The notes under the pieces are model-generated. The model ran no database searches. It worked only from the letters and a program-made list of their open reading frames with translations, and was not told the DNA's origin. Below are positions 12,931 to 23,138 of a DNA stretch of 64,000 nucleotides, piece after piece. Origin of the DNA: Acetomicrobium hydrogeniformans ATCC BAA-1850 (GTDB lineage Bacteria; Synergistota; Synergistia; Synergistales; Acetomicrobiaceae); the NCBI RefSeq assembly GCF_000160455.2, contig NZ_ACJX03000001.1, positions 1,436,001 through 1,500,000 on the forward strand, read 5' to 3'. Numbering within the stretch: the first letter of the stretch is position 1; each line of letters begins with the position of its first letter. Position numbers and translations under genes: made by a program.

Positions 12931-13226
12931 AATTGACTTCCTATGATATAATTTTGCGGCCGGTAATAACCGAGAAGAGCAGCCGTCATATGATATACAA
13001 CAAGTACACCTTTGAAGTGCATCCGAGCGCCAATAAGGTGGAAATTAAAAAGGCAATAGAGGAGATCTTCGACGTGAAGGTCGAAAAGGTCCATACGGTA
13101 AACGTCAAGCCAAAGCCGAAGCGCCTCGGGCGTTTTTTAGGACGCTCGAGAAGGTGGAAAAAAGCGATAGTAACATTAGCGCCAGGCGAACGCATTGAGT
13201 TCTTTGAAGGCGTACGGACGACTTAA
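12927..13226 (+). CDS. rplW: 50S ribosomal protein L23
   Basis: L23 sits at the tunnel exit, where signal recognition particle and trigger factor dock. The 99-aa protein begins with the family motif [13 protein letters not shown] and has the loop [20 protein letters not shown]. The GTG start overlaps the rplD stop by four bases, implying translational coupling. Confidence 0.97.
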   Translation: MKLTSYDIILRPVITEKSSRHMIYNKYTFEVHPSANKVEIKKAIEEIFDVKVEKVHTVNVKPKPKRLGRFLGRSRRWKKAIVTLAPGERIEFFEGVRTT

Positions 13227-13239
13227 AGGAGGAAGTCCA

Positions 13240-14073
13240 ATGGGAATTAGAAAATACAAACCGACGACTCCCGGCAGACGCCAGATGGCCACATCGGACT
13301 TTTCGGAAATTACCAGAGATGAATTTGAAAAGAGCCTGGTAGTTTCGTTAAAAAAGAAGACGGCCGGAAGGAACAATAAGGGAAGGGTCACTGCGAACCA
13401 TCGCGGCGGGGGCCACAAGAGGCTCTATAGAATCGTAGATTTCAAGAGAGATAAATTCGACGTTCCCGGAAAAGTAGCCGCGTTAGAGTACGATCCCAAC
13501 AGATCGGCGAGGATAGCGCTCGTACATTATGCCGACGGTGAGAAGCGCTACATCCTGGCCCCTGTGGGCTTGAGCGTAGGAGATGTGGTAATGTCTGGAG
13601 AAAAGGCTGACATTAAACCTGGCAACGCATTAAAGCTACGGGATATTCCCGTCGGCACCTTCGTCCATAACATTGAGCTGCAGCCGGGGCGAGGCGGTGT
13701 GATGGCCAGATCTGCCGGCGCACAGGTGCAGATAATGGCAAAGGAAGGAAAATACGTTTTGCTGCGCATGCCGAGCGGTGAAATAAGGTATGTTCTGCAG
13801 GAGTGTATGGCTACGGTTGGCCAGGTCGGTAACGTGGAACACGAAAACGAGGTGCATGGCAAGGCCGGCAGGAAGAGGTGGCTTGGCAGGAAGCCAAGGG
13901 TGCGTCCTATGGCCATGAACCCCGTCGATCACCCCCTCGGTGGCGGCGAGGGTAAAACGAAGTCGAACAAACACCCCGTTTCGGCAACGGGCGTTCCGGC
14001 TAAGGGGTATAAAACCCGTAAGCCTAAAAAGGCATCGACCAAATACATCGTTCGTCGCAGGAACGTTCAGTAA
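13240..14073 (+). CDS. rplB: 50S ribosomal protein L2
   Basis: L2 is required for subunit association and peptidyl-transferase activity. From the ATG at 13240 it is 277 aa, the usual length, beginning [14 protein letters not shown]. It contains the conserved [16 protein letters not shown] block and the C-terminal [11 protein letters not shown]-like stretch, here written [17 protein letters not shown]; the histidine important for activity is present. An open frame continues 15 codons upstream, but a taaaggagg Shine-Dalgarno points to 13240. Confidence 0.98.
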   Translation: MGIRKYKPTTPGRRQMATSDFSEITRDEFEKSLVVSLKKKTAGRNNKGRVTANHRGGGHKRLYRIVDFKRDKFDVPGKVAALEYDPNRSARIALVHYADGEKRYILAPVGLSVGDVVMSGEKADIKPGNALKLRDIPVGTFVHNIELQPGRGGVMARSAGAQVQIMAKEGKYVLLRMPSGEIRYVLQECMATVGQVGNVEHENEVHGKAGRKRWLGRKPRVRPMAMNPVDHPLGGGEGKTKSNKHPVSATGVPAKGYKTRKPKKASTKYIVRRRNVQ

Positions 14074-14089
14074 GGGAGGGAACTGACTT

Positions 14090-14371
14090 ATGCCCCGTTC
14101 GGTAAAAAAAGGTCCCTACGTGGATCAAAAATTGTTGAAACGAATAGAGGAAATGAACGCGTCCGGAAACAAGAGAGTGATCAAGACATGGTCAAGGAGA
14201 TCTACAATAGTGCCAAGCATGATTGGCCATACTGTCGCGGTTCACAACGGACGCACTCACATACCTATTTACATAAGCGAAAATATGGTAGGCCATAAGC
14301 TCGGAGAGTTTGCCCCGACCAGAAAATTTGGCGGGCATGCCGGGCAGGAACGCACCACCAGGGTAAGGTAG
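14090..14371 (+). CDS. rpsS: 30S ribosomal protein S19
   Basis: S19 binds the 30S head and contacts A-site tRNA and the intersubunit bridge. The 93-aa sequence has [16 protein letters not shown], the core [18 protein letters not shown] and the ending [16 protein letters not shown]. The spacing and gene order rplB-rpsS-rplV are standard. Confidence 0.98.
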   Translation: MPRSVKKGPYVDQKLLKRIEEMNASGNKRVIKTWSRRSTIVPSMIGHTVAVHNGRTHIPIYISENMVGHKLGEFAPTRKFGGHAGQERTTRVR

Positions 14372-14379
14372 GGTGAGAG

Positions 14380-14730
14380 ATGATGGAAGCAAAAGCTATA
14401 TCCAAACAAATAAGGATTTCACCCTTTAAGGTGCGACAGGTGTTGTCCTTGATCAGAGGCAAGAAAGCCGGGGAAGCTCTTTTAATATTGCGCTATTGCC
14501 CCAAAAAGGCCGCGCGATATATTGAGAAGACTTTGACCAGCGCCATTGCAAACGCTGATCACAACCTGGGCATGAGCGTCGACGAACTTTATGTAGTTAA
14601 GGCCATCGCGGATGAAGGTCCTACTTTGAAAAGATGGAAACCGGTATCCATGGGAAGGGCCCATCCTTTCAATCATCGTACCTGTCATATCACTATAGTA
14701 GTTGGCGAAAGGCAAGGAGGTATTGACTAA
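14380..14730 (+). CDS. rplV: 50S ribosomal protein L22
   Basis: L22 forms part of the nascent-peptide tunnel constriction. The 116-aa protein shows [20 protein letters not shown] and the C-terminal hairpin [21 protein letters not shown]. Two tandem ATG codons are available (14380 and 14383); the Shine-Dalgarno gggtgaga is weak and close, which suggests coupling to rpsS. Confidence 0.96.
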   Translation: MMEAKAISKQIRISPFKVRQVLSLIRGKKAGEALLILRYCPKKAARYIEKTLTSAIANADHNLGMSVDELYVVKAIADEGPTLKRWKPVSMGRAHPFNHRTCHITIVVGERQGGID

Positions 14731-14731
14731 G

Positions 14732-15406
14732 ATGGGACAGAAAGTACATCCCGTTGGCTATCGTCTGGGAGTCATCCGTGATTGGGAGTCGAGATGGTAT
14801 GCCGACAAGAAAAATTTTGCCAAGCAATTGCATGAAGACATCAAACTGCGTAAATGGATAAAGGACAGATGGGGACATGCTGGCATCTCCACGGTCGAAA
14901 TAGAGCGGATCGGAAACGTAATCCGGTTCACGATTTGGACCGCCCGCCCCGGTGTCGTAATAGGAAAAGGCGGCAGCGAAATACAGGAAGTCAGGGATGA
15001 GCTGCAGAAGATGACGGGATCCAAGGTAATGATCAATGTCCAGGAGATAAAAAATCCCGACAAAAACGCCCAAATAGTGGCCGAGGGCATAGCATCAGCC
15101 CTGGAGCGGAGGGTGTCCTTCCGAAGAGCGATGAAACAGGCCATATTCCGTGCCATGAAGGCAGGAGCTTTGGGCATCAAGACGCAGTGTTCCGGCAGAT
15201 TGGGCGGCGCCGAAATTGCCAGAAGAGAGTGGTATCTCGAAGGTCGCCTGCCTCTGTCCACGCTAAGGGCAGATATCGATTACGGTTTTGCCGAGGCCAA
15301 GACGATGTACGGCGTTATCGGAGTAAAGGTATGGATATACAACGGCGATGTATTACCCTCGCTCAAGGAGCAGCCTCACGACGAGGTTTCGAGCGAGAGG
15401 AGGTGA
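14732..15406 (+). CDS. rpsC: 30S ribosomal protein S3
   Basis: S3 lies at the mRNA entry site and contributes to helicase activity. From ATG 14732 it is 224 aa and begins [18 protein letters not shown]. The KH domain motif [11 protein letters not shown] is near residues 79-89 and the C-terminal domain ends [11 protein letters not shown]. The upstream in-frame extension overlapping rplV is rejected because caaggagg lies correctly before 14732. Confidence 0.98.
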   Translation: MGQKVHPVGYRLGVIRDWESRWYADKKNFAKQLHEDIKLRKWIKDRWGHAGISTVEIERIGNVIRFTIWTARPGVVIGKGGSEIQEVRDELQKMTGSKVMINVQEIKNPDKNAQIVAEGIASALERRVSFRRAMKQAIFRAMKAGALGIKTQCSGRLGGAEIARREWYLEGRLPLSTLRADIDYGFAEAKTMYGVIGVKVWIYNGDVLPSLKEQPHDEVSSERR

Positions 15407-15413
15407 ATAGATT

Positions 15414-15839
15414 ATGTTGATGCCAAAAAGGGTGAAGTATAGAAAACCTTTTCGCAAGCCTCTGCGAGGCAGGACGAAGGGTGGCGCAACTGTAGCCTTC
15501 GGAGATTACGGGTTGCAGGCTCTTGAAAACGTGTGGCTCACTGCAAGGCAGATAGAGGCTGCCCGTATAGCCATCACGCGAAAAATGAAAAAGGGCGGAA
15601 AACTTTGGATAAGAGTCTTCCCCGACGTCGCATATACCAAAAAGCCTTTGGAGACCAGGATGGGCAAAGGTAAGGGCGCTCCTGAGTATTGGGTTGCTCC
15701 CGTTAAACGTGGCCGGGTTATCTTCGAAGTGGCCGGCGTTTCCAGAGAAGTGGTAGAAGAGGCTTTTCGCTCTGCCGCACATAAATTGCCCATCAAGGTT
15801 CGGGTTATCGAAAGGGAAGAAATGGGTGGTGAAGCATAA
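15414..15839 (+). CDS. rplP: 50S ribosomal protein L16
   Basis: L16 organises the A-site tRNA region of the large subunit. The 141-aa protein begins [14 protein letters not shown] and contains the conserved [20 protein letters not shown] and [18 protein letters not shown]. The gagaggaggtga Shine-Dalgarno fits the ATG at 15414; a second ATG at 15420 is less well placed. The stop overlaps the rpmC start by one base. Confidence 0.97.
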   Translation: MLMPKRVKYRKPFRKPLRGRTKGGATVAFGDYGLQALENVWLTARQIEAARIAITRKMKKGGKLWIRVFPDVAYTKKPLETRMGKGKGAPEYWVAPVKRGRVIFEVAGVSREVVEEAFRSAAHKLPIKVRVIEREEMGGEA

Positions 15840-16054
15840 TGAATCCTAAAGAGTTGCGCGACCTGACCATCGAAGAACTGAAGGAAAAACACAGGGAATA
15901 TAAAAAGGAACTATACAATCTTCGCTTCCAGCATGCCATTGGTCAGCTTTCCAATACGGCAAGAATAGCGGAAGTGAAGAGGACGATCGCCAGGATTCTT
16001 ACTATCATGCGCGAGAAAGAGACCGGGCGAGATCGCTCCTCGGTGTTGAATTAA
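15839..16054 (+). CDS. rpmC: 50S ribosomal protein L29
   Basis: L29 lies next to the exit tunnel. The 71-aa helical protein begins [17 protein letters not shown] and contains the family motif [13 protein letters not shown] and the [15 protein letters not shown] helix. The ATG shares a base with the rplP stop codon, so it is probably translated by coupling. Confidence 0.97.
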   Translation: MNPKELRDLTIEELKEKHREYKKELYNLRFQHAIGQLSNTARIAEVKRTIARILTIMREKETGRDRSSVLN

Positions 16055-16067
16055 AGGAGGGAGTTTT

Positions 16068-16361
16068 ATGGAGGAGCGCAAGGCTCAAAAAAAGGTCAGA
16101 AGAGGCATTGTCGTAAGCAATAAAATGGACAAAACGGTAGTGGTCAGAGTAGACAGGATGGCGAAGCACGCGTTATACGACAAACCTGTTCTCAAGAGCA
16201 AGAAATTCATGGCTCACGACGAGGAAAATTCTTGCTCCATAGGAGATAAGGTTTTAATAGAGGAAACTCGACCTCTTTCGCGAAAGAAAAGATGGAAAGT
16301 CGTAAAGATCCTGGAGCGTGCTCCTCTCTTTGAATACACTGGACCAGTCGAGGAGGAATAA
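16068..16361 (+). CDS. rpsQ: 30S ribosomal protein S17
   Basis: S17 is a primary 16S rRNA-binding protein. The 97-aa sequence has the OB-fold core [19 protein letters not shown] and the motif [27 protein letters not shown] (landmark near residues 56-82). It has short N- and C-terminal extensions compared with E. coli. The Shine-Dalgarno is taaaggagg. Confidence 0.97.
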   Translation: MEERKAQKKVRRGIVVSNKMDKTVVVRVDRMAKHALYDKPVLKSKKFMAHDEENSCSIGDKVLIEETRPLSRKKRWKVVKILERAPLFEYTGPVEEE

Positions 16362-16366
16362 AGGCC

Positions 16367-16735
16367 ATGATACAGTTACATACTATGCTTAATGTGGCCG
16401 ATAATTCGGGAGCAAAAAAAATAAGGTGCATTCAGGTGACCGGGGGTAGTTACAGGCGATATGGGACGGTTGGCGACGTAATAGTGGCTTCCGTTAAGGA
16501 AGCCATACCGAACAGCAATATCAAAAAAGGCGATGTAGTCAAAGCCGTAATTGTGCGCGTTCGCAAAGAGGTAAGGCGTCGCGACGGTTCCTACGTTCGC
16601 TTCGACGACAACGCCGCCGTTATAATCGATAACCAGGGAAACCCTCGCGGTACACGCATATTCGGCCCTGTAGCCAGGGAATTGAGGGACAAGGGTTATA
16701 CGCGCATAGTATCGCTTGCTCCTGAGGTCGTATGA
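16367..16735 (+). CDS. rplN: 50S ribosomal protein L14
   Basis: L14 is an intersubunit-bridge protein and the docking site of the silencing factor RsfS. The 122-aa sequence begins [18 protein letters not shown] and contains [19 protein letters not shown]. Its Shine-Dalgarno (gaggagg) is inside the end of rpsQ. Confidence 0.98.
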   Translation: MIQLHTMLNVADNSGAKKIRCIQVTGGSYRRYGTVGDVIVASVKEAIPNSNIKKGDVVKAVIVRVRKEVRRRDGSYVRFDDNAAVIIDNQGNPRGTRIFGPVARELRDKGYTRIVSLAPEVV

Positions 16736-16749
16736 GGAGGCGTGTTTGT

Positions 16750-17076
16750 ATGTCCAAGATGCGAATTAAAAAGGGAGATATGGTCCGCGTTATTTCCGGC
16801 AAAGATAAAGGAAAGGAAGGAAAGGTCCTCCAGCGCATACCCACAAGGAACATGTTGCTGATAGAGGGAGTGAACGTCGTAACCAAGCATTCGCGTCCCT
16901 CTCAGAAAAATCCCCAGGGCGGAATCCTGCGCCAAGAGGCCCCTATCCATGCGGACAAGGTCATGCTGGTCTGTCCTGCCTGTGGTGAGGCGACGAGGGT
17001 ATCTCGCGCCTTTTTGGAGGACGGACGCAAGGTTCGCCTATGCAAGAAGTGCGGCGAAATAGTGGATAAGCTTTAG
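16750..17076 (+). CDS. rplX: 50S ribosomal protein L24
   Basis: L24 initiates large-subunit assembly. From ATG 16750 the protein is 108 aa, with the KOW-type N-terminus [21 protein letters not shown]. The C-terminal part carries a CPACG...CKKCG zinc-ribbon-like pair, usual in many non-enterobacterial L24 proteins. An in-frame ATG six codons upstream overlaps the rplN stop; the tgaggagg Shine-Dalgarno favours 16750. Confidence 0.96.
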   Translation: MSKMRIKKGDMVRVISGKDKGKEGKVLQRIPTRNMLLIEGVNVVTKHSRPSQKNPQGGILRQEAPIHADKVMLVCPACGEATRVSRAFLEDGRKVRLCKKCGEIVDKL

Positions 17077-17095
17077 GTTGAGGAGGAACAGGCAA

Positions 17096-17638
17096 ATGGT
17101 TCCGCGATTACTTGAAAAATACAGAAGTGAAGTAGTTCCGCGAATGATGAAGGCCTTTAATTACAAAAACGTCATGGAGGTTCCACGAATAGAAAAGGTC
17201 GTAGTCAATATCGGCGTAAGCGAAGCGAAACAGGATATAAAATATTTGGACGCTGCTATTAATGAGCTAGCCCTCATCACAGGGCAACGGCCAGTTTTGA
17301 AAAGAGCGAAGAAGTCCGTTGCAGGCTTCAAGGTGAGAAAGGGCATGCCCGTGGCATGCACCGTTACGCTCAGAGGGGCTAAGATGTGGGAGTTTTTGGA
17401 CAGGTTAATCTCTCTGGCTTTGCCCCGCATAAAGGACTTTCAAGGCGTTTCGAGAAAAGGCCTCGACGGGCGCGGAAACTATAACTTGGGGTTGAGGGAA
17501 CAGCTGATATTCCCTGAAATCGAATACGACGATATTATGCGTATCAGGGGTATGAACGTAAGCATTACAACTACGGCGAAAACCGATGAGGAAGCTTACG
17601 GACTGCTAAAAGAGCTGGGTATGCCCTTTAGGCAGTAG
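17096..17638 (+). CDS. rplE: 50S ribosomal protein L5
   Basis: L5 binds 5S rRNA and contacts P-site tRNA. The 180-aa product from ATG 17096 matches the normal length. It shows [15 protein letters not shown], the conserved [21 protein letters not shown] block and the C-terminal [16 protein letters not shown]. The Shine-Dalgarno is gaggaggaa, and an upstream TTG at 17078 is not needed. Confidence 0.97.
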   Translation: MVPRLLEKYRSEVVPRMMKAFNYKNVMEVPRIEKVVVNIGVSEAKQDIKYLDAAINELALITGQRPVLKRAKKSVAGFKVRKGMPVACTVTLRGAKMWEFLDRLISLALPRIKDFQGVSRKGLDGRGNYNLGLREQLIFPEIEYDDIMRIRGMNVSITTTAKTDEEAYGLLKELGMPFRQ

Positions 17639-17659
17639 CGATGAGGAGGTTAAAATCCG

Positions 17660-17845
17660 ATGTCTAGGAAAGCTCTTGAGATAAAGGCTCAAAGAGAACC
17701 GAAGTATAAGGTGAGAAAATACAACAGATGTCCGCTTTGCGGTCGCCCGAGGGCATTTATGAGGAAGTTTAACATGTGTAGGTGCTGCTTCAGAGATTTG
17801 GCGCGACAGGGCAAGATCCCTGGAGTCGTCAAGTCCAGCTGGTAG
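17660..17845 (+). CDS. rpsN: 30S ribosomal protein S14, zinc type
   Basis: This is the short, zinc-binding (C+) form of S14 at 61 aa. The two CxxC pairs are CPLCGRP and CRCCF, with the family sequence [14 protein letters not shown] and the ending IPGVVKSSW. The zinc form is usual in Gram-positive bacteria and many deep lineages and argues against a proteobacterial origin for the window. Confidence 0.97.
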   Translation: MSRKALEIKAQREPKYKVRKYNRCPLCGRPRAFMRKFNMCRCCFRDLARQGKIPGVVKSSW

Positions 17846-17872
17846 CCCTATGAAACAAAAGGAGGATCGGCG

Positions 17873-18277
17873 ATGTATGTTACAGATCCGATTGCTGATA
17901 TGTTGACGCGAATCCGCAATGCGAACATAGCTTACCACGAAGTAGTGGACATCCCCATGAGCAACATGAAGCATCGTATTGCGCGAGTATTGAAGGACGA
18001 AGGTTATATAAAAAACTATAAAGTGATAAACGACCCCGGCAAGCCCTATCAAATGCTGAGGATATATTTGCACTACGGGCCAAACAAGGAAAGGGTCATA
18101 CAGGGTCTTCGTCGGGTCAGCAAGCCCGGCAGGCGAATATATGTCAACAGCAGAGACTTGCCGAAGGTCATGGGGGGCTTGGGGGTAGCGATAATATCGA
18201 CTTCAAGCGGACTGATGACTGACGCGGAGGCCAGAAAAAAGGGCCTTGGCGGCGAAGTCCTTTGCTACGTGTGGTAA
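17873..18277 (+). CDS. rpsH: 30S ribosomal protein S8
   Basis: S8 organises the central domain of 16S rRNA and in E. coli represses the spc operon. The 134-aa protein shows [14 protein letters not shown] and the C-terminal [21 protein letters not shown]. No S8-binding-site mimic was obvious in the leader of rplE. The Shine-Dalgarno is aaaaggagg. Confidence 0.98.
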   Translation: MYVTDPIADMLTRIRNANIAYHEVVDIPMSNMKHRIARVLKDEGYIKNYKVINDPGKPYQMLRIYLHYGPNKERVIQGLRRVSKPGRRIYVNSRDLPKVMGGLGVAIISTSSGLMTDAEARKKGLGGEVLCYVW

Positions 18278-18290
18278 GGGGGGAAAGACG

Positions 18291-18830
18291 TTGTCGAGGA
18301 TTGGTCGGAAACCGATTTCCATCCCTAAAGGGGTAAATGTGACGTTGAGCGGTCGCACCGTTAGGGTAAAAGGTCCAAAGGGAGAAATGAGTTTTGATTT
18401 GTTGCCCAACATAAACGTTGAGTTGGCCGATGAGCAGATAATGGTCATGAGGAATAGGGAAGACAAAAAAACGAAGGCCTTTCACGGCCTTGTAAGGGCC
18501 ATGTTGAGCAATATCGTCACGGGCGTTACGCAGGGGTTTGAAAAGGAGCTCGAGATAGTGGGAGTGGGATACAGAGCTCAGATGCAAGGGCAGAAACTGG
18601 TCCTGAACCTCGGGTATTCAAATCCCGTTGAATATGTTCCGCCTAAAGGGATAACGATTACTACAGATAGCCCGACCAAGATAAAGATCTCGGGCATAGA
18701 TAAGCAAGAGGTCGGTCAAGTCGCCGCTATAATAAGATCCTTCAGGGCCCCCGAACCTTACAAGGGCAAAGGGATCAGGTATGTTGGCGAAGTTGTCAAG
18801 CGAAAGACCGGTAAAGCTAGTGCGAAATAG
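18291..18830 (+). CDS. rplF: 50S ribosomal protein L6
   Basis: L6 lies near the GTPase-associated centre. From the TTG at 18291 the product is 179 aa and begins SRIGRKPISIPKGV after the initiator, matching the family N-terminus exactly. The C-terminal block EPYKGKGIRYVGEVVKRKTGK is conserved. The frame extends upstream into rpsH, but the aaggggggaaa Shine-Dalgarno supports the TTG start. Confidence 0.96.
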   Translation: MSRIGRKPISIPKGVNVTLSGRTVRVKGPKGEMSFDLLPNINVELADEQIMVMRNREDKKTKAFHGLVRAMLSNIVTGVTQGFEKELEIVGVGYRAQMQGQKLVLNLGYSNPVEYVPPKGITITTDSPTKIKISGIDKQEVGQVAAIIRSFRAPEPYKGKGIRYVGEVVKRKTGKASAK

Positions 18831-18845
18831 TGGAGGTGGACCATT

Positions 18846-19214
18846 TTGATTAAGCGTAAATCGCGTAACGATATGCGCCTTCTTCGGCATCGCAGGATCA
18901 GGAAAAGGCTATTGGGTACACAGGAAAAACCTAGGTTGAGCGTCTTTAGGAGCCTGAAACACATTTATGTCCAAGTCATTGATGATGAGCGTGGGCATAC
19001 CCTGGTTTCCGCGTCCACCTTAGACAAGGAACTTAGGCCTTTTCAGGCAAGCTCCGGCTCCATAGAGGCGGCCAAGGCAGTGGGGCAGCTTGTGGCGAGA
19101 CGAGCGCTGGAGCGTGGCATTGCTGAAGTCGTTTTTGACCGTGGCGGACACGCCTATCACGGGAAGGTCAAGGCGCTTGCCGATGCCGCTCGCGAAGCCG
19201 GCTTGAAGTTATAA
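18846..19214 (+). CDS. rplR: 50S ribosomal protein L18
   Basis: L18 binds 5S rRNA with L5. The 122-aa protein contains [18 protein letters not shown] and the C-terminal [24 protein letters not shown]. The start is a TTG preceded by gtggaggtgg. The basic N-terminus is as in other L18 proteins. Confidence 0.97.
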   Translation: MIKRKSRNDMRLLRHRRIRKRLLGTQEKPRLSVFRSLKHIYVQVIDDERGHTLVSASTLDKELRPFQASSGSIEAAKAVGQLVARRALERGIAEVVFDRGGHAYHGKVKALADAAREAGLKL

Positions 19215-19229
19215 AGGGGGAGTCTTTGC

Positions 19230-19730
19230 ATGGTCAGGATAACGATACCAAAAGGCGTGGAGCTAACCGAGAGGGTTATCGCCATAAACAGGGTCAGCAA
19301 AGTCGTCAAAGGCGGCAAGAGATTTAAATTCAGCGTTCTTGTCGTAGTTGGAGACGGGGAACGATACATAGGAGTAGGCATGGGTAAGGCGAGGGAGATA
19401 CCCGAAGCGGTTCGTAAGGGCATTGAAAGGGCAAAGAAGAACCTTGTAGAGGTAAAGAAAGTAGGAAATACCATTCCCCACCCGATAGTTGCGAACTTTG
19501 GTGCGGCCCAGGTGCTGCTCAGGCCTGCCGCTCCTGGAACGGGAGTTATTGCGGGGGCAGTTGTGCGCGCCATTATGGAGTTGGGCGGCGTAAAGGACGT
19601 GTTGACGAAGGTCATAGGCAGAACGTCTAATCCTATCAACGTCGCTTACGCTACTGTTGAGGCCGTGAAGGCTCTGAGAAGCCCCGACGAGATCATGAAA
19701 TTACGCGGGAAAGACCAACAACAGGCTTAG
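19230..19730 (+). CDS. rpsE: 30S ribosomal protein S5
   Basis: S5 affects decoding accuracy and mRNA unwinding. The 166-aa protein begins directly in the core ([19 protein letters not shown]) without the longer acidic N-terminal region of some species. It contains [17 protein letters not shown] and the C-terminal [11 protein letters not shown]-type motif. The Shine-Dalgarno is aaaggggga. Confidence 0.97.
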   Translation: MVRITIPKGVELTERVIAINRVSKVVKGGKRFKFSVLVVVGDGERYIGVGMGKAREIPEAVRKGIERAKKNLVEVKKVGNTIPHPIVANFGAAQVLLRPAAPGTGVIAGAVVRAIMELGGVKDVLTKVIGRTSNPINVAYATVEAVKALRSPDEIMKLRGKDQQQA

Positions 19731-19747
19731 CGGGGAGGAATGAGGTT

Positions 19748-19930
19748 ATGTCCAAAATTAGAGTTACTTGGAAAAAAAGCACCATAGGACGCCCGGAAAG
19801 ACAGAGAAAATCTATCCGAGCTTTGGGCCTGAAGAAGTTGAACCATAGCGTAACCCATGACGATACGCCTCAAATCCGAGGAATGATAAGAGCCGTCGAG
19901 CATCTCATAGATTGGGAAATCGTCGAATAG
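19748..19930 (+). CDS. rpmD: 50S ribosomal protein L30
   Basis: This is a 60-aa L30 with KIRVTWKKSTIGRPERQRKS and the helix VTHDDTPQIRGMIRAVEHLI. It lies between rpsE and rplO, the standard spc position. Length and sequence are ordinary. Confidence 0.96.
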   Translation: MSKIRVTWKKSTIGRPERQRKSIRALGLKKLNHSVTHDDTPQIRGMIRAVEHLIDWEIVE

Positions 19931-19945
19931 CTGGGAGGGAATAGT

Positions 19946-20392
19946 ATGCGAATTCATGACTTACGCGCCCCTATGGGGGCCCGAAAAAAGCCCAAGAGGG
20001 TTGGTCGGGGCAAGGGAAGCGGCCACGGCGGTACGGCTACGCGAGGGCATAAGGGGCAAAAAGCCCGTGCCGGTGGAAATATATCGCCCAGGTTCGAAGG
20101 CGGGCAGATGCCTCTGGTGAGAAGAATTCCGAAGAGAGGGTTTAATAATGCGAGATTCGCAAGAAAATATCAGTACGTCAATATTGTGACCCTCGACGAG
20201 AAGTTCGGAGAAAATGCAACAGTCACTCCTGAGCAGATGTACGAGGCTGGCATCATAGAAGATCTCCAAACGCCTGTTAAGATATTAGCGAAAGGGGACA
20301 TCACGAAACCGCTTACGGTAAAGGCGCACAAATTCAGTGCCAACGCGAAAAGCAAGATCGAATCGGCCGGCGGCAAGGCAGAGGTGATTTAA
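19946..20392 (+). CDS. rplO: 50S ribosomal protein L15
   Basis: L15 is a late-assembly protein. The 148-aa sequence begins [18 protein letters not shown] and has the glycine-rich [22 protein letters not shown] and [10 protein letters not shown] blocks. Its taa is immediately followed by the GTG of secY. Confidence 0.97.
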   Translation: MRIHDLRAPMGARKKPKRVGRGKGSGHGGTATRGHKGQKARAGGNISPRFEGGQMPLVRRIPKRGFNNARFARKYQYVNIVTLDEKFGENATVTPEQMYEAGIIEDLQTPVKILAKGDITKPLTVKAHKFSANAKSKIESAGGKAEVI

Positions 20393-21685
20393 GTGTTTAG
20401 CGCCTTGCGTGACATGTTTCGCCTTCCCGACCTTAAAAGCAGGATCTTGTTCGTCCTCGGGGTCCTGCTGGTGTTTCGCTTGGGGGCGCACATCCCAACT
20501 CCCGGAGTGGATGCGAAGGCAATGGCAAGTCTCTTTGAACAGGGCGGGGTATTGAGTCTCTTCGATCTCTTTGCGGGAGGTGCTTTGCGGCGATTCAGCA
20601 TATTTGCTCTTGGCGTAACGCCCTACATCAATGCCAGTATCGTCATGCAACTTCTGGCCGTTGTCGTGCCCGCCATAGAAAAGATGCAAAAAGAGGGCGA
20701 AGAGGGAAGGCGCAAGATCGTTCAGTACACGAGGGTGTCTACGATCCTTTTCGCAGGCATCCAGGCGGTAGGAATGGTTTTGTGGCTCAGGAGCATGGAC
20801 ATCATTTATGTAGGTGGCATCTCTATAGTGGTGGCCATAGTAACTCTTATTGCTGGATCAATAGCCGTTATGTGGATGGGTGAAATGATATCTGACCACG
20901 GCATAGGCAACGGAATATCGCTGCTCATATTCGCCGGAATAGTTGCTCGTATACCGGAGGCAATAATGCGAACCTTTACATTGCTTCGTACCGGCGAGAT
21001 GAATTTCTTAACTCTGATAATTGCCATTGCAATAATGATCGTAGTAATTGCCGGATGTATACTCCTTCAGGAGGGCCAAAGGCGATTACCGGTTCAGTAT
21101 GCGAAAAGAGTTGTCGGAACCAGGGTGTACGGAGGACAGTCGACCTTCATTCCTTTGAGGGTTAACAGCGCAGGGGTAATACCTATAATTTTTGCATCCT
21201 CTGTATTACTCTTTCCCACTACCGTGGCCAGGTTTTTTTCGGCTGGATTTGCCCAGACGATTGCAGGGATCTTTTCGCCGAGTAGTCCAATATATATGAT
21301 CCTTTACGTATTGCTGATCATATTTTTCACCTACTTTTATACGGCTGTCGTCTTTAATCCTGTCGATGTGGCCAACAATTTGAAGAAATACGGGGGCTTT
21401 ATACCCGGAATAAGGCCGGGACGTCCTACGGCAGACTACATCGAAAGGGTGTTGTCACGAGTTACGTTGGGAGGGGCGGTATTTTTGGCGGGCATAGCTC
21501 TGCTTCCCTCGCTTTTGACGCAAATGCTGGGCATAACGACTTTCTACTTTGGAGGCACTGCAGTTTTGATCGTCGTCGGCGTTGCCCTTGAGACGGTACA
21601 GCAGATTGAAGCCCAGCTGTTGATGCGCCATTATGAAGGGATTATGAAAAGAAGGAACAAAGCTGGCGGAATACTAAGACTATAG
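20393..21685 (+). CDS. secY: Preprotein translocase subunit SecY
   Basis: SecY is the channel of the Sec translocon in the inner membrane. The 430-aa protein has about ten hydrophobic segments, the plug-region sequence LFDLFAGGALRRFSIFALGVTPYI (landmark near residues 53-76), and the cytosolic loop motif RPGRPTADYIERVL used by SecA and ribosomes. A GTG start directly follows the rplO stop, so it is coupled to the ribosomal genes. SecE and SecG are not in the window. Confidence 0.98.
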   Translation: MFSALRDMFRLPDLKSRILFVLGVLLVFRLGAHIPTPGVDAKAMASLFEQGGVLSLFDLFAGGALRRFSIFALGVTPYINASIVMQLLAVVVPAIEKMQKEGEEGRRKIVQYTRVSTILFAGIQAVGMVLWLRSMDIIYVGGISIVVAIVTLIAGSIAVMWMGEMISDHGIGNGISLLIFAGIVARIPEAIMRTFTLLRTGEMNFLTLIIAIAIMIVVIAGCILLQEGQRRLPVQYAKRVVGTRVYGGQSTFIPLRVNSAGVIPIIFASSVLLFPTTVARFFSAGFAQTIAGIFSPSSPIYMILYVLLIIFFTYFYTAVVFNPVDVANNLKKYGGFIPGIRPGRPTADYIERVLSRVTLGGAVFLAGIALLPSLLTQMLGITTFYFGGTAVLIVVGVALETVQQIEAQLLMRHYEGIMKRRNKAGGILRL

Positions 21686-21718
21686 AACAGCTTTGGGACT
21701 AGTTAGGAGGAAGAGAAG

Positions 21719-22378
21719 TTGCGCATGATATTTCTAGGGCCACCGGGAGCAGGAAAGGGAACGCAGGCGGTAAAATTGGCATCCAAATATGGAATAGCCC
21801 ATATCTCTACCGGTGATATGTTGCGTTATCATGTTAAAAACGGCACCGATCTTGGCGAGAAGGCGAAGGCCTATATGGACTCGGGCCGGTTGGTGCCCGA
21901 TGATTTGATTATAGAGATGGTCAAGGAGAGATTGGAAGAAGAGGACGCAAAGAGGGGCTTTATACTGGACGGATTTCCCAGGACCGTGAATCAGGCGGAA
22001 GCTCTGGAAGTTCTTCTAAAGTCCAAGGACATTACCCTCGATGCCGTTGTTTTATTCGACGTTGACGAAGAAACCTTGGTGCGACGCCTCTCAGGAAGGC
22101 GCATCTGCCCAAACTGTAATGCGATTTACAACGTTCATAACAGCGATTATCCTGAGGATGGTCGTTGTAAAAGGTGCGGTAATGGACTTATACAGCGCGA
22201 TGACGACCGACCTGAAGTGGTAAGGCGGCGCCTCAAGGTTTACGAGGAAGAGACCGCCCCCTTGCTTGATTATTACAGAAATAAGGGCAGCCTGATATCT
22301 GTCGATGCCTCTTCCGAAAGCGACGCCGTATTGTACGCCATAGTGAGTTTGTACGGAGGCAAAGATGATTCGAATTAA
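21719..22378 (+). CDS. adk: Adenylate kinase, zinc-LID type
   Basis: Adenylate kinase interconverts ATP + AMP and 2 ADP. The 219-aa long-form enzyme has the P-loop GPPGAGKGTQ at the N-terminus, the DGFPRTVNQAEAL motif, and a LID with CPNC...CKRC, which fits structural zinc. The TTG at 21719 is best placed after taggaggaa; ATG 21725 is the alternative. The last 14 bases overlap map. Confidence 0.97.
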   Translation: MRMIFLGPPGAGKGTQAVKLASKYGIAHISTGDMLRYHVKNGTDLGEKAKAYMDSGRLVPDDLIIEMVKERLEEEDAKRGFILDGFPRTVNQAEALEVLLKSKDITLDAVVLFDVDEETLVRRLSGRRICPNCNAIYNVHNSDYPEDGRCKRCGNGLIQRDDDRPEVVRRRLKVYEEETAPLLDYYRNKGSLISVDASSESDAVLYAIVSLYGGKDDSN

Positions 22379-23138
22379 GAAAGATTGGGAAATAGAAAAG
22401 ATGAGAAGGGCGGGACTTGTGGTCGCAGACGTCTTAAAACTTATGAGGGATATGGTCAAACCCGGGGTGGACACGAAAAGCCTCGATGCAGAGGCCGAAA
22501 ATATGATATTAAAGAGCGGAGGAATTCCGGCGTTCAAGGGGTATTCCTTTCCTGGGGCACCCTTTCCCTTTCCCGGTAGTATATGCGTCTCCGTCAACGA
22601 TGAGATAGTTCACGGCATTCCCGATAATAAGAGAGTTTTGGTCGAAGGCGATATTGTGAGCATCGACGTGGGAGTCTGCATCGACGGATATTATGGGGAT
22701 GCTGCTTGCACCTTTCCCGTCGGACTCATAAGCGATAGCAGATCGAGGTTGCTTGAAGTTACGAAAAGGGCCCTCTATTTGGCAGTCGATGCGGCTAAAA
22801 ACGGCAATACCGTCGGAGATATAGGGCATACCGTGGAACAGTATGTCATTTCGCAGGGTTACGGTCTGGTCCGCGACTATGCGGGCCACGGGATAGGGAA
22901 GCGCCTCCATGAGGCTCCCCAGGTCCCTAACTTCGGAAGACGGGGGGACGGCATAACCCTTAAAAAGGGGTTTACCCTCGCCATCGAACCAATGGTCATC
23001 GCCAGTAAAAACGAAGATGTGGCGGTATTGGAAAACGGATGGACGGTTGTAACGGCAGATCACTCGGATGCAGCTCACTTTGAACATACGGTGCTCATTT
23101 TCGACGAGAGAGGAATCATACTCACGCCTTGGGAGTGA
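22365..23138 (+). CDS. map: Methionine aminopeptidase, type I
   Basis: This enzyme removes the initiator methionine from nascent proteins. The 257-aa sequence has the metal ligands in their usual setting: DVGVCIDGYYGDAACTF (two Asp), GHGIGKRLHEAP (His), and the Glu residues of TLAIEPMVI and the final AHFEHTVL. Its ATG lies inside the end of adk, so the two are coupled, as in the usual secY-adk-map order. Confidence 0.97.
   Translation: MIRIKKDWEIEKMRRAGLVVADVLKLMRDMVKPGVDTKSLDAEAENMILKSGGIPAFKGYSFPGAPFPFPGSICVSVNDEIVHGIPDNKRVLVEGDIVSIDVGVCIDGYYGDAACTFPVGLISDSRSRLLEVTKRALYLAVDAAKNGNTVGDIGHTVEQYVISQGYGLVRDYAGHGIGKRLHEAPQVPNFGRRGDGITLKKGFTLAIEPMVIASKNEDVAVLENGWTVVTADHSDAAHFEHTVLIFDERGIILTPWE

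Noticed and set aside
13195-13239. Longer L2 start overlapping rplW
   Set aside because: A strong Shine-Dalgarno and the family N-terminus both point to the ATG at 13240.
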